Counted from the stretch's first letter, positions 17,636 to 26,680 are shown. The stretch is DNA of 64,000 nucleotides from Chryseobacterium pennae (GCF_003385515.1 NZ_QNVT01000002.1:248001-312000), one strand, 5' to 3'. Numbers and translations are program-made. The notes: generated from the letters alone by a model not told the origin.

Positions 17636-18295
17636 ATGAGTATTAAGGAAAATTATAAAGCAATACAAGGTCAGCTTACATCAGATGTTCAACTGGTTGC
17701 CGTTTCAAAAACGCATCCGGTTGCTTCTATTCAGGAGGTGTATGATCTTGGGCAAAGAGTTTTTGGAGAAAACAAAGTTCAGGAACTGATGGAAAAGGCT
17801 CCTCTCATGCCTGAAGATATCCAATGGCATCTGATCGGGCATCTACAAACCAATAAGGTAAAGTATATTGCTCCGTTTATAGATACCATCCAAAGTGTGG
17901 ATTCAGAAAAATTATTGACTGAAATCAATAAGGAAGCTGGTAAAAACAATAGAAGCATTAAAGTTTTGCTTCAGGTAAAAATTGCTGCAGAGGAAAGTAA
18001 ATTTGGGCTTGAAATTTCTGAAGCCAAAGCTCTTTTCCAACAGTATATTGATGGAAATTATCCACATATTGCAATTACCGGTTTGATGGGAATGGCTACC
18101 TTTACGGATAATGAGTCCCAGATCAGAAAAGAATTTTTAACTCTAAAAGTGCTTTTTGATGAATTAAATCAACTGAAATCTTTAAAAACCTTATCAATGG
18201 GAATGAGTGATGATTTCCCTGTGGCTATTGAATGTGGAGCTAACTCTGTGAGAGTGGGATCTGCAATTTTTGGAAGAAGAGACTATTCTCAATAG
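17636..18295 (+). CDS. yggS: YggS/PLPBP family pyridoxal phosphate-binding protein
   Basis: This 219-residue cytoplasmic PLP homeostasis protein has the alanine-racemase-like barrel. The PLP lysine is K25 in LVAVSKTHP. Other family motifs are FGENKVQELMEK, WHLIGHLQTNKVKYI, IQSVDS, GLMGMAT and the C-terminal SMGMSDDFPVAIECGANSVRVGSAIFG. It carries no catalytic domain beyond PLP binding. The response regulator gene follows after 56 bases with its own -7 box. Confidence 0.93.
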   Translation: MSIKENYKAIQGQLTSDVQLVAVSKTHPVASIQEVYDLGQRVFGENKVQELMEKAPLMPEDIQWHLIGHLQTNKVKYIAPFIDTIQSVDSEKLLTEINKEAGKNNRSIKVLLQVKIAAEESKFGLEISEAKALFQQYIDGNYPHIAITGLMGMATFTDNESQIRKEFLTLKVLFDELNQLKSLKTLSMGMSDDFPVAIECGANSVRVGSAIFGRRDYSQ

Positions 18296-18338
18296 AATAT
18301 TTAGGTATGGTTTTTGCTAATAATTGAAACAAAAAATT

Positions 18339-18346
18339 TAAATTTG
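18339..18346 (+). promoter_or_regulatory. Putative -7 box of the response regulator gene, TAAATTTG
   Basis: A TAnnTTTG match 5 bases ahead of the ATG at 18352; a TTG lies 22 bases upstream (18314-18316), slightly wider than usual. Confidence 0.45.
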
Positions 18347-18351
18347 CAACT

Positions 18352-19536
18352 ATGCAAAAAATCCTTATAGTAGAAGACGAAAAAGCAATCTCAGGTGTAC
18401 TTCACAGTATTCTTTCTGATGAACTTACAGATTATGAATTTGTTATTGCCGAAGACGGCCTTGAAGGTTACAAACAGGTAGAAAAAGAAGATTTCGCGTT
18501 GGTGATTTCTGATATCAAAATGCCTAAACTTTCAGGAACCGAGCTTTTGAAGCAGAGCCTGTTATTAAAGCCTGAAACTACTTTTATCATGATTTCAGGT
18601 CACGCAGACATTGATTCTGCCGTTTCCTGCCTGAAAGAAGGTGCATACGACTTTATCTCTAAGCCAATTGATATCAACAGGCTTATTACGAGTGTAAAGA
18701 ATGCTTTAGTAAAAGAAACCCTGAAGAAAGAAAACAAAAACCTTCAGACTGAAAATAAAACGCTAAAGAGAAAAGTAAATAAAAAATACCAGATGATCGG
18801 AAATTCTCCTGCTTTGCAGAAGATTCAGGATATGATCGAAAAGGTAGCTGTTTCTGATGCCAGAGTTCTGATTACAGGACCTAACGGTGCAGGAAAAGAA
18901 TTGGTAGCTCATGCTATTCACAATCAAAGTGAGCGTGCAAGAGGACCAATGATTGAGGTAAACTGCGCGGCCATCCCATCTGAACTTATTGAATCTGAAC
19001 TTTTCGGACACGTAAAAGGTTCTTTTACAGGTGCAATTAAAGATAAGCAGGGAAAATTTGAACAGGCTAACGGAGGAACTATTTTCCTTGATGAGATCGG
19101 AGACATGAGCCTTATCGCTCAGGCTAAGGTATTAAGAGCACTTCAGGAAAGTAAAGTATCTCCTGTGGGAAGCGATAAAGAAATAAAAGTTGATGTAAGA
19201 GTAATTGCAGCAACGAATAAAAATATGCAGAAAGAGATCGAAGAAGGAAAATTCAGAGAAGACCTTTACCACAGACTTTCTGTAATTGAAATCTATGTTC
19301 CGCCATTGGATGACAGAAAAGACGATATCAAATTGCTGGTTGAGCATTTCTCCGGTATGATTGCTGATGAACATGGTACTGCTATGAAAAAGTTTGAAGA
19401 TAAAGCTATTGATGCTTTAAAAGCTCTTTCGTGGACTGGAAATATCAGGGAGTTAAGGAATGTTGTGGAAAGATTGATTATTCTTGGTGGAAATACTGTT
19501 TCTGAAAGTGACGTTGCAAGTTTTGTAAGGAAATAA
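18352..19536 (+). CDS. Sigma-54-activating response regulator lacking a DNA-binding domain
   Basis: The 394-residue protein has a receiver domain with phosphoacceptor D54 (SDIKMPKLSG), a linker coiled coil at about 118-145, and a full AAA+ domain: Walker A GPNGAGKE (176-183), sigma-54 loop GSFTGA (223-228), Walker B GGTIFLDE (241-248) and a C-terminal SWTGNIRELRNVVERL. It ends at SDVASFVRK with no Fis-type helix-turn-helix, where NtrC-family proteins usually continue 50-70 residues. It would activate RpoN promoters from solution or through a partner. No histidine kinase is adjacent. A strong terminator follows, so the short C-terminus is not a sequencing break. Confidence 0.92.
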   Translation: MQKILIVEDEKAISGVLHSILSDELTDYEFVIAEDGLEGYKQVEKEDFALVISDIKMPKLSGTELLKQSLLLKPETTFIMISGHADIDSAVSCLKEGAYDFISKPIDINRLITSVKNALVKETLKKENKNLQTENKTLKRKVNKKYQMIGNSPALQKIQDMIEKVAVSDARVLITGPNGAGKELVAHAIHNQSERARGPMIEVNCAAIPSELIESELFGHVKGSFTGAIKDKQGKFEQANGGTIFLDEIGDMSLIAQAKVLRALQESKVSPVGSDKEIKVDVRVIAATNKNMQKEIEEGKFREDLYHRLSVIEIYVPPLDDRKDDIKLLVEHFSGMIADEHGTAMKKFEDKAIDALKALSWTGNIRELRNVVERLIILGGNTVSESDVASFVRK

Positions 19537-19560
19537 TAAAGCTATTATTACAATATTATA

Positions 19561-19589
19561 AAAATTTGCAGTACACTACTGCAAATTTT
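19561..19589 (+). terminator. Terminator downstream of the response regulator
   Basis: A 13-bp perfect stem (AAAATTTGCAGTA / TACTGCAAATTTT) with a CAC loop is followed directly by a run of T. Confidence 0.9.
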
Positions 19590-19636
19590 TTTTTTGGACT
19601 ATTTTGAATGATAAACTATATGAATCTTAAAATATT

Positions 19637-21010
19637 ATGAAATTTTTAAACAAAAACCACACAAAAGAATGCCTGACTTTGGCTCTACCTGTAATGCTTA
19701 CCCAGGTAGGGCAAGTTTCAGTGAATTTATTTGACAATATTATTGTTGGAAAACTTTTAGGCGCTGATGCATTAGCGTCCGTTTCATTAGGTAATGCAGT
19801 GTTCTTCTCTATATTTGTATTGGCTCTTGGATTTTCATTTGCGATACCACCATTGGTTTCGGAAGCACATTCAAAGGAGGATCATGCTACTATTAATTCT
19901 GTTTTTAGTCATGGTTTTATCATCAATATGGCTGTGGGTGTTATTCTTATGTTGGTATTATTCGCAGTAATGCCACTACTCTATCATTCCGGGCAGCCAG
20001 AGAAGATCATTCCTGATACGATAGGCTTTTTAAGTATTATGGTGGTCAGTATGATACCTATTATGGCTTTTCAGACACTTCGTGAGGTTTCAGAAGGCTT
20101 ATCTTATACAATTGGAGTTACCAAGGCTACCATTATTGCTAACATCATCAATATTGTTCTAAACTACGTTTTTATCAAAGGACTTTGGGGAATTCCGCCA
20201 ATGGGAGTACAAGGTTCTGCTTTAGCAACTTTAATCTCTAGAATCTTCATGGTAGTTTTCCTTTATTTTGTATTGTTGAAGGAAAAGAGAACGAGACGTT
20301 ATATCAAGGATTTTTCATTAAAAATCCAAAGTTTCTCAAAAGCGATGTTTGATAAAATGGTAAGACTGGGACTGCCTACCGCATTACAGATGTTTTTCGA
20401 AGTAACAGCTTTTGCAGGAGCAGCATTTATCTGCGGATTAATTTCGGCACACGATATTGCCTCTCACCAGATTGCTTTGAGTATGGCTTCATTCACCTTC
20501 AACCTTTGTGTTGGATTCAGTGTAGCTTCTACCGTAATGATCGGAAGAAAACTGGGTGAACAAAACTTTGTGGAACTCAGAAAAGTAGGGATCAATAATT
20601 TAAAGATCGCTTTTATTTTCATGTGCATCTGTGGATTGGTCTTCATTCTTGGAAGAAATATACTGCCTACTTTCTTTACGAAAAAAGAAGAAGTAGAAGT
20701 GATCACCCTGGCTTCAAAGCTGATGATCATTGCAGCTTTATTCCAGCTTTCTGATGGAATCCAGGTAACAGCTTTAGGAATGCTGAGAGGGTTACAGGAT
20801 GTGAAAATCCCATCAATCTACACCTTTATTGCCTATTGGGTGATTACCATTCCACTGGGATATTTCTTCTGCGTAACATTGGAAATGGGAGCTTTCGGAA
20901 TGTGGATCGCTCTAGGATTGGGATTAACGATTTCAGCCGTATTCCTTGTTAAACGGTTCTTAAATATGTCAGCAAAGAGAATCAAACAAAATATTGAGGT
21001 TAAAGCATAA
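19637..21010 (+). CDS. MATE family efflux transporter
   Basis: A 457-residue inner-membrane protein with 12 predicted helices in two similar halves. N-terminal motifs are LALPVMLTQVGQVSVNLFDNIIVGKLLGADALASVSLG (helix 1-2), and the C-terminal half repeats LGLPTALQMFFEVTAFAGAAFICG. This is the DinF/NorM-type arrangement for cation-driven export of drugs or metabolites. A bidirectional-looking terminator follows 10 bases after the stop. Confidence 0.92.
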   Translation: MKFLNKNHTKECLTLALPVMLTQVGQVSVNLFDNIIVGKLLGADALASVSLGNAVFFSIFVLALGFSFAIPPLVSEAHSKEDHATINSVFSHGFIINMAVGVILMLVLFAVMPLLYHSGQPEKIIPDTIGFLSIMVVSMIPIMAFQTLREVSEGLSYTIGVTKATIIANIINIVLNYVFIKGLWGIPPMGVQGSALATLISRIFMVVFLYFVLLKEKRTRRYIKDFSLKIQSFSKAMFDKMVRLGLPTALQMFFEVTAFAGAAFICGLISAHDIASHQIALSMASFTFNLCVGFSVASTVMIGRKLGEQNFVELRKVGINNLKIAFIFMCICGLVFILGRNILPTFFTKKEEVEVITLASKLMIIAALFQLSDGIQVTALGMLRGLQDVKIPSIYTFIAYWVITIPLGYFFCVTLEMGAFGMWIALGLGLTISAVFLVKRFLNMSAKRIKQNIEVKA

Positions 21011-21020
21011 TAATAAAAAA

Positions 21021-21044
21021 ACGCAGAGATAAAAACTCTGCGTT
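21021..21044 (+). terminator. Terminator downstream of the MATE gene
   Basis: An 8-bp stem (ACGCAGAG / CTCTGCGT) preceded by A-run and followed by T-run, with an 8-base loop. Confidence 0.85.
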
Positions 21045-21051
21045 TTTTTAT

Positions 21052-21059
21052 TATTTTTG
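21052..21059 (+). promoter_or_regulatory. Putative -7 box of the GLPGLI gene, TATTTTTG
   Basis: A TAnnTTTG match 19 bases before the ATG at 21079, immediately after the MATE terminator. Confidence 0.45.
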
Positions 21060-21078
21060 ACGACATTAATTAATAAGC

Positions 21079-21897
21079 ATGAAAAAAACACTGATCATCT
21101 TCGCTCTGTATGCAGGTGCTCTATATCAATCTCAAACGAACAGATTCACTTACGAACTTCGATACCGAAACGATTCTTCCCAGGAATACATCACCAACCT
21201 GATGAATCTGGATGTAAGCCCCAGATCTGTTAAATTTTATGATAAAAGTTTTGCCGACTATGATGTAAAAAATAAAGAAAACAACCAATCAATATCGCAT
21301 TACAGTACAAGAACAGACCAGGTAATTGAAAGAAAACCTGAATCTTTCAAAAATAATTGGTACAGAGATTTTTTTGACTATTTTGTGGTAAAAACAAATG
21401 ATGAAATGAAATGGCAGGTCATCCCTGAAACCAAAGAATACAATGGTTATAAACTTCAAAAAGCTACCACAGAATTTGGAGGCAGAAGCTGGATTGCATG
21501 GTTTTCTAATGAGATCAACATCAAAGAAGGCCCCTATAAATTCAGAGGACTTCCCGGTCTCATCTTTATGCTGGAAGATCTAGATCAGAATTTTGTGTAT
21601 AAGCTTATCAACAATGAAAAACTAAGTTCAGATTATGATACTCAGGATTTCGTAGAAACCCATTATGGAAAACAGGCTATTCCTATCACCAATGAGAAGT
21701 TCAATAAGTATATCGAAGATATTTATCAAAACCCTACAAGGATGTTTTCGGAAGGAATAAAGAACGGGCAAAAATCAACCTTTAAGAATGAAACGATAGA
21801 ATCTATTGAAGCTCTTAACAGTAAAAAAGAAATGCTTCAGAAAGGAATCAAAGGCCGATATATTTATATTGAAAAAGATAAGCAGCCTGTCTTCTGA
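21079..21897 (+). CDS. GLPGLI family protein, secreted
   Basis: The 272-residue protein has an N-terminal signal peptide (MKKTLIIFALYAGALYQSQ) and the diagnostic family signature KFRGLPGLIFMLEDLD near residues 154-170. GLPGLI proteins are restricted mainly to Bacteroidota and have no established function; some sit near TonB-dependent receptors. Here it stands alone between a MATE transporter and a GNAT gene. Length is normal for the family. Confidence 0.9.
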   Translation: MKKTLIIFALYAGALYQSQTNRFTYELRYRNDSSQEYITNLMNLDVSPRSVKFYDKSFADYDVKNKENNQSISHYSTRTDQVIERKPESFKNNWYRDFFDYFVVKTNDEMKWQVIPETKEYNGYKLQKATTEFGGRSWIAWFSNEINIKEGPYKFRGLPGLIFMLEDLDQNFVYKLINNEKLSSDYDTQDFVETHYGKQAIPITNEKFNKYIEDIYQNPTRMFSEGIKNGQKSTFKNETIESIEALNSKKEMLQKGIKGRYIYIEKDKQPVF

Positions 21898-21919
21898 GAC
21901 TCAATGTAATACTAATCAT

Positions 21920-21946
21920 AAAAGCGATCCTAACAAGGTCGCTTTT
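21920..21946. terminator. Bidirectional terminator between convergent genes
   Basis: An 8-bp stem (AAAAGCGA / TCGCTTTT) with an 11-base loop lies between the GLPGLI gene and the GNAT gene. Confidence 0.75.
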
Positions 21947-21949
21947 TAT

Positions 21950-22450
21950 TTAAATCCTTTTCCCCAATATTACAAGGCTTCTTTCTATTCCATCCAGAAC
22001 GGCTACATTAGGAAGGCTTCCCCAATCTTCAAATCCAAAGTACCTGAACAGCTTTAAACTCGGTTCATTATGAAGAAAAATAAGTGCAACCAGGTTATTC
22101 ACCCCGAATTTTCCTGCATTATCTATACAATATTGAAGAATCGTTTTGCCATACCCTTTTCCTCTGCAGCTCTCATCCAGATAAATACTCACTTCCACAG
22201 TACCACTGTAGGCCGACCTTTCATGGAACGAACTGAAACTCACCCAGCCTATCATTTGACCATCTGCATCTTCTACAACCCAAAGTGGTCTTGTTTCAGT
22301 ATTATGCTCACTGAACCATTGTACTTTACTTTCTACAGAAACTTCTTCAACGTCTGCAGTCACCATTCTTGAAGCAATTGTTGAGTTGTAAATCGCTACA
22401 ATTTTATTTAAATCGGCCAATTCTGCATTTCTGAATTTTAAATTCCCCAT
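21950..22450 (-). CDS. GNAT N-acetyltransferase, phosphinothricin/methionine sulfoximine type
   Basis: I start this at the ATG at 22450 (MGNLKFRNAELADL, 166 residues); the upstream in-frame TTG gives only five extra residues. Motifs resemble the PAT/MddA group: IVAIYNSTIASRMVTAD, a GTVEVSIYLDESCRGKGYGKTIL acetyl-CoA loop with the Q/RxxGxG/A-type RGKGYG, and NNLVALIFLHNEPSLKLFRYFGFEDWG. It probably acetylates a small amine such as methionine sulfoximine-like compounds; the precise substrate is inferred from family resemblance only. Confidence 0.85.
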   Translation of the reverse strand: MGNLKFRNAELADLNKIVAIYNSTIASRMVTADVEEVSVESKVQWFSEHNTETRPLWVVEDADGQMIGWVSFSSFHERSAYSGTVEVSIYLDESCRGKGYGKTILQYCIDNAGKFGVNNLVALIFLHNEPSLKLFRYFGFEDWGSLPNVAVLDGIERSLVILGKRI

Positions 22451-22730
22451 TGGTATTGTATTCAATTTTATTATACAAAAATAATAAATTTTAAAAACAC
22501 CCCCTATTTAATTGAATAGTTTATTTAAATTCAATTAATAAAAATCATCCAACCCCTATAAAAACTATAAGCTGACGTACTTAAAATCCGTTTAAAAATT
22601 CCATAGGGACTTAGAATATTGTAATAGAAAAAATAAGTTGAACGTATTTTTCTTGCTGAGAATCTTTGATTCTCTTGCTTCTTAAATAGATATAAAGTTG
22701 GTTTAAAATCTTTACGCTTACCAACAACTA

Positions 22731-23291
22731 TTATTTCAAATCTTTCAAAATTCTGTTCAGGCTTCGCACTGTGATTCCTAAATATGCAGCCATATCTTCT
22801 TTGGAAATCTGAATATTCTGTTTAGACTGCATTTTAAGCAACTGCGTCAATGTGTGTTCTACAGTATAAAGCTGCTGATATGAAGCTCTGCTGGAAGTAT
22901 TGATAATACGTTCTGCAAAGGAATTCAATAATAGGTTATTTAAAATAAGATCTTTTTGAATCAGCTCATTAAAATATGACAGGCTGATCGTATATACCAC
23001 AACTTCCGTTAATGCTTCAATACCGCATAGACAAGGGATATTTTTAATCAGTTCCACTTCCCCCATGATTTCACCACTTCCCAGAAATTCAACAATGTAT
23101 TCTTTTCCATTTTCTTCTTCAAAGTAGCATTTCGTAATTCCTTCTTTAATCAGCATTACTTTAGAAACAGAGTGATCCTGGATTAATAATTTCTGACCTA
23201 TGAAGAATGATTCCAGAACTATATTTTCTCCGGATTGTTTTTGATAAAGTGTTTCCAGATGGCTTAAAAAAGATTGATTTGTTCGTAACAT
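22731..23291 (-). CDS. Crp/Fnr family transcriptional regulator
   Basis: I start this at the ATG at 23291 (MLRTNQSFLSHL, 186 residues) rather than at an upstream TTG that lies within a perfect palindrome. Residues 20-120 form a cyclic-nucleotide-binding-like beta roll (IVEFLGSGEIMGEVEL), without an obvious phosphate-binding arginine pattern, and the C-terminal 45 residues form a helix-turn-helix (ISKEDMAAYLGITVRSLNRILKDL). The divergent HAD phosphatase gene is 75 bases away, so the two may share control through the palindrome at 23301-23312. Confidence 0.88.
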   Translation of the reverse strand: MLRTNQSFLSHLETLYQKQSGENIVLESFFIGQKLLIQDHSVSKVMLIKEGITKCYFEEENGKEYIVEFLGSGEIMGEVELIKNIPCLCGIEALTEVVVYTISLSYFNELIQKDLILNNLLLNSFAERIINTSSRASYQQLYTVEHTLTQLLKMQSKQNIQISKEDMAAYLGITVRSLNRILKDLK

Positions 23292-23300
23292 AGGTCTTCG

Positions 23301-23312
23301 GGACAATTGTCC
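23301..23312. promoter_or_regulatory. Perfect 12-bp palindrome, candidate operator
   Basis: GGACAATTGTCC lies 9 bases ahead of the Crp-type ATG and between two divergent genes, next to the -33 element of the HAD promoter (23314-23316). Position and symmetry suit a dimeric regulator site. Confidence 0.5.
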
Positions 23313-23313
23313 T

Positions 23314-23343
23314 TTGCTGATTTATTTTTTATACAGAAATTTG
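23314..23343 (+). promoter_or_regulatory. Putative promoter of the HAD gene, TTG-N19-GAAATTTG
   Basis: TTG at 23314-23316 and GAAATTTG at 23336-23343 are 19 bases apart, 23 bases ahead of the ATG at 23367. The -7 box has GA instead of TA, as also seen ahead of yggS. Confidence 0.45.
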
Positions 23344-23366
23344 AACCAGAAATTTACAAAACAAAA

Positions 23367-24056
23367 ATGAATAATCATATTACAACAATAGCTTTCGATG
23401 CGGATGATACACTTTGGATCAATGAGCCTTATTTTCAGGAAGCTGAAAAAGAATTCTGTATACTGCTTGAAGACTATCTTCCTCAGCATTCTGTCTCTCA
23501 GGAATTGTTTAAAACAGAGATGAAAAATCTCCATCTATATGGTTATGGAGTCAAAGGATTTATGCTGTGTATGGTTGAAACTATCGGACGAGTTTCTGAC
23601 AATACAGCTCCTCTCCGACTGGTCAACAAAGCTATTGAATTGGGACAGGAGCTTCTTCAGAAACCGATTGAGCTTTTAGATGGAGTAACAGAAACCCTGG
23701 AAAGTCTAAAGGGAAAATACAGGCTGGTTGTTGCCACCAAAGGAGACCTGCTGGATCAGGAACGCAAGCTTAAAAATTCAGGATTACAGGAGTATTTCCA
23801 CCATATTGAGATCATGAGTGATAAAAAGGAAAATGATTACAAAAAATTACTGAAGCATCTTGACTGCCAGCCGGAAAATTTCCTGATGCTCGGAAATTCA
23901 ATTAAGTCTGATATTCTGCCCGTATTGGAAATCGGAGGATCAGCAGCTCATATTCCTTACCATGTGACCTGGAGCCATGAACAATATGATCTAAACCTTG
24001 AACATGACCGTTTTATAGAATTAAAAAATATTGATGAGATCTTAGAATTTCTTTAA
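23367..24056 (+). CDS. HAD family hydrolase
   Basis: The start is placed at the ATG at 23367 (MNNHITTIAFDADDTLW, 229 residues). Motif I DADDT (nucleophile D11, acid D13) opens a haloacid-dehalogenase phosphatase; VVATKGDLLDQE carries motif II/III residues and MLGNSIKSDILP motif IV. An inserted helical cap lies at about residues 25-100. It probably dephosphorylates a small phosphorylated metabolite in the cytoplasm. The gene is divergent from the Crp-type regulator and ends at a strong bidirectional terminator. Confidence 0.88.
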   Translation: MNNHITTIAFDADDTLWINEPYFQEAEKEFCILLEDYLPQHSVSQELFKTEMKNLHLYGYGVKGFMLCMVETIGRVSDNTAPLRLVNKAIELGQELLQKPIELLDGVTETLESLKGKYRLVVATKGDLLDQERKLKNSGLQEYFHHIEIMSDKKENDYKKLLKHLDCQPENFLMLGNSIKSDILPVLEIGGSAAHIPYHVTWSHEQYDLNLEHDRFIELKNIDEILEFL

Positions 24057-24092
24057 TCCTCCAATTTACTTTCATTGTCATTCTGTAAAAAT

Positions 24093-24122
24093 AAAGGCTG
24101 TCCCATTTCTGAGACAGCCTTT
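24093..24122. terminator. Bidirectional terminator between HAD and S9 peptidase genes
   Basis: A 10-bp stem (AAAGGCTGTC / GACAGCCTTT) with a 10-base loop lies between convergent genes. Confidence 0.85.
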
Positions 24123-24126
24123 AATA

Positions 24127-26529
24127 TTATTTTTTCAGACATTTTTCAAGGAACTGATCCTGTTCCCATAAAACGTGAAATATATTCTCTTTAGCCTGAT
24201 ATCCGTGTGATTCTTTCGGAAGAAGAACCATTCTTACTGATGCTCCAAGGTTTTTCAAAGCCTGGAAATACCTTTCCGTCTGCAATGTAAAAGTTCCCGG
24301 ATTGTTATCTGCATCACCATGAATCAGAAGCAATGGGGTTTTCATTTTATCTGCGTTCATAAACGGAGACATGGTATTATAGATCTCCGGAACATCCCAA
24401 TAGTTTCTTTGCTCAGTTTGGAATCCAAATGGAGTCAGCGTTCTGTTGTAAGCACCACTTCTTGCAATTCCACATGCAAAAAGATTAGAGTGTGTCAATA
24501 AGTTAGCCGTCATAAATGCCCCATATGAGTGACCTCCAACAGCAACTTTCTTTTTATCTATATACCCTAACTGATCTACTGCATTAATCGCAGCATCAGC
24601 ATCAGCTACCAATTGCGTAATAAAAGTATCATTGGGTTCTGTTTTTCCTTCTCCGATGATCGGGAATGCAGCATTATCTAAAACAGCATATCCTTTAGTC
24701 ACCCAGTACACGAAAGAGCCATAATAAGGGAAAGTAAAGTCATTATCATTCTGAGTACTCTGCCCTGCTGTATTCTTATCCTTAAATTCTCTTGGATAAG
24801 CCCAGATCAATAAAGGTAATTTTTCTTTCTTCGCCTTTCTGTCATAGTTTGCCGGCAGATAAAGGGTTCCCGTTAATGTAACACCATCATTTCTTTTGTA
24901 AGTAATTACTTCTTTGTGAACATCTTTGATACTTTCAAAAGGATTGGTAAAATGAGTTACCGCTTCAGCTTTGCTAGATTTGATATTCTTTTTGAAAAAG
25001 TTCGGATATTGGCTTGAAGATTCCTGCGTTGTTAAGATTTCTCCTTTTGACGGATTTAAAATATCTACAATATTTTCTTTAGCGCCTTTAAGATTAGAAG
25101 TGTATAACCTTTTCTTTTTCAATGATTTAACATCCATCTCATCAATAAACGGATGCTGACCTTCTTTGGTAAATCCTTCTCCTATCAGAAAAGCTTTACC
25201 TCCTTTCATATCAACAACGGATCTACCGTATTGGTTTTTCACTGTATTGAATTTTCCCGGATCGCTGTAAACGTCCTGAGAATTTCTGTCATCAATTATC
25301 TTTGATTCACCATTGTTAAGATCAACCAGGAATGTTTTGGTATTTCTTGTATCATACCATTCTTCAGATACTAAGGCATAGTGGTCATTCGTCCAGTCTA
25401 CATCCTCAAATCTCTGTTTGATTTTGAAGAATGATTTAGGAGCAGCTGTAAATGGCGCATCCCAGGTAAAAATTTCATCTCTGTATTCTGAAGTTTTATA
25501 TTGATCTCCACCATCAAGAGCTTCTGTAAAGACTAATGTAGCCGGAGCATCATTTCTCCAGGACATTTCTCTCTTTCCTGTTCTTACTGATGAAAAGCCT
25601 TTAGGCATAATTTCATTCAGAGGAATTTCATTGACAACTTTTACTGTATTTCCTTTTGTATCAGATACCGTTGTGGTCATAGGAAATCTGTTCAGTGGAA
25701 CAATATAAGAAAATGGCTTTTTAATGACTGAAGACAACAGGTAATTTCCATCAGGAGAAAAACTTAATCCTGTATACATATCCTGGTCCATTACCTTTTT
25801 AAGGTTTCCGTTCAGATCTACATTGAATACTTCAGAAGTTACTAATGTCTCAAAGTTCTTTTCATCCTGCGGATTCTTTAAAAGATCCTGGTATGTTCTG
25901 TTTTGGGATACTTTTCCATCTGCTGTAGAGACAATGGGTCCTGTGGGAAGATCTTTTCCTGAATCAATCAAAGCAGGTCTGTTTTGAGGCAGCGTTCTGA
26001 TTAGTAAACTTTGGGAATCATTATACCAAAGATATGGAGTTCCTAAATTGGCATTCAGAATGTCTCCTGTAATCTTTTTGGCTGTAGCTGTTTCCATATC
26101 TACAATCCACAACTCTACTCCCTTATTCGTTGTATTGGTAAAAGTGAGTTTTTTTTCGTCCGGTGAAAACTGTACATAGGCAATTTTGGCACCTGCAGGC
26201 AGATTCTTCACCTGAACCTCATTTTTATCACTGAACTTTCTTACTTTAAGATTGTTGAAATAAGTAACAGTGCTTGCTATATTGGTAACCGGGTTGATCC
26301 TTAATCCACCCAGCTTCATTTCCTGCTGATTAAGATCATCCAACGTTTTATAAGTTGGACGGTAAGTAAACACCACCCAATCTTTTTTATTGTTCATTAA
26401 AACTGATGGTGGTCTTTCATAATCTGCCAGTTTTAAAATTTCGGCAGAGGGTTTCTGATAAGTAATATTCTCCTGGGCATCATAAAAATTGAGAAATGCC
26501 AGAAGGCAGATTGTCAGTTTTATCTTCAT
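24127..26529 (-). CDS. S9 family (prolyl oligopeptidase-type) serine peptidase, secreted
   Basis: The 800-residue protein has a signal peptide (MKIKLTICLLAFLNFYDAQ), a long beta-propeller-like region with repeated WNDDx and SPDG/SPDE segments, and a C-terminal alpha/beta-hydrolase domain. The catalytic serine is in GGHSYGAF at about residue 667, the aspartate in HGDADNNPG, and the histidine in ESHGYQA. It probably acts in the periplasm or at the surface on oligopeptides. It is a single gene between two strong terminators. Confidence 0.92.
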   Translation of the reverse strand: MKIKLTICLLAFLNFYDAQENITYQKPSAEILKLADYERPPSVLMNNKKDWVVFTYRPTYKTLDDLNQQEMKLGGLRINPVTNIASTVTYFNNLKVRKFSDKNEVQVKNLPAGAKIAYVQFSPDEKKLTFTNTTNKGVELWIVDMETATAKKITGDILNANLGTPYLWYNDSQSLLIRTLPQNRPALIDSGKDLPTGPIVSTADGKVSQNRTYQDLLKNPQDEKNFETLVTSEVFNVDLNGNLKKVMDQDMYTGLSFSPDGNYLLSSVIKKPFSYIVPLNRFPMTTTVSDTKGNTVKVVNEIPLNEIMPKGFSSVRTGKREMSWRNDAPATLVFTEALDGGDQYKTSEYRDEIFTWDAPFTAAPKSFFKIKQRFEDVDWTNDHYALVSEEWYDTRNTKTFLVDLNNGESKIIDDRNSQDVYSDPGKFNTVKNQYGRSVVDMKGGKAFLIGEGFTKEGQHPFIDEMDVKSLKKKRLYTSNLKGAKENIVDILNPSKGEILTTQESSSQYPNFFKKNIKSSKAEAVTHFTNPFESIKDVHKEVITYKRNDGVTLTGTLYLPANYDRKAKKEKLPLLIWAYPREFKDKNTAGQSTQNDNDFTFPYYGSFVYWVTKGYAVLDNAAFPIIGEGKTEPNDTFITQLVADADAAINAVDQLGYIDKKKVAVGGHSYGAFMTANLLTHSNLFACGIARSGAYNRTLTPFGFQTEQRNYWDVPEIYNTMSPFMNADKMKTPLLLIHGDADNNPGTFTLQTERYFQALKNLGASVRMVLLPKESHGYQAKENIFHVLWEQDQFLEKCLKK

Positions 26530-26634
26530 ATAGATTCATTTTCTACGAATGTAGTGATTTTTGAGATAAATCTGGTATAAAAAACCATCTATAAACCCTA
26601 ATAATAAAGAGATTTATAAAAATAACTCCAATAA

Positions 26635-26660
26635 AAAAGAGCATCCGAAGATGCTCTTTT
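26635..26660 (-). terminator. Terminator downstream of the DoxX gene, UUCG loop on the minus strand
   Basis: An 11-bp stem (AAAAGAGCATC / GATGCTCTTTT) has a four-base loop that reads TTCG on the minus strand, forming the very stable C(UUCG)G tetraloop in the DoxX transcript. Confidence 0.85.
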
Positions 26661-26680
26661 GATTATATATTGTAATGTTT

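Noticed and set aside
18352..19536. Truncation of the sigma-54 response regulator by frameshift
   Set aside because: The bases after the stop do not encode a helix-turn-helix in another frame, and a perfect terminator follows at once.
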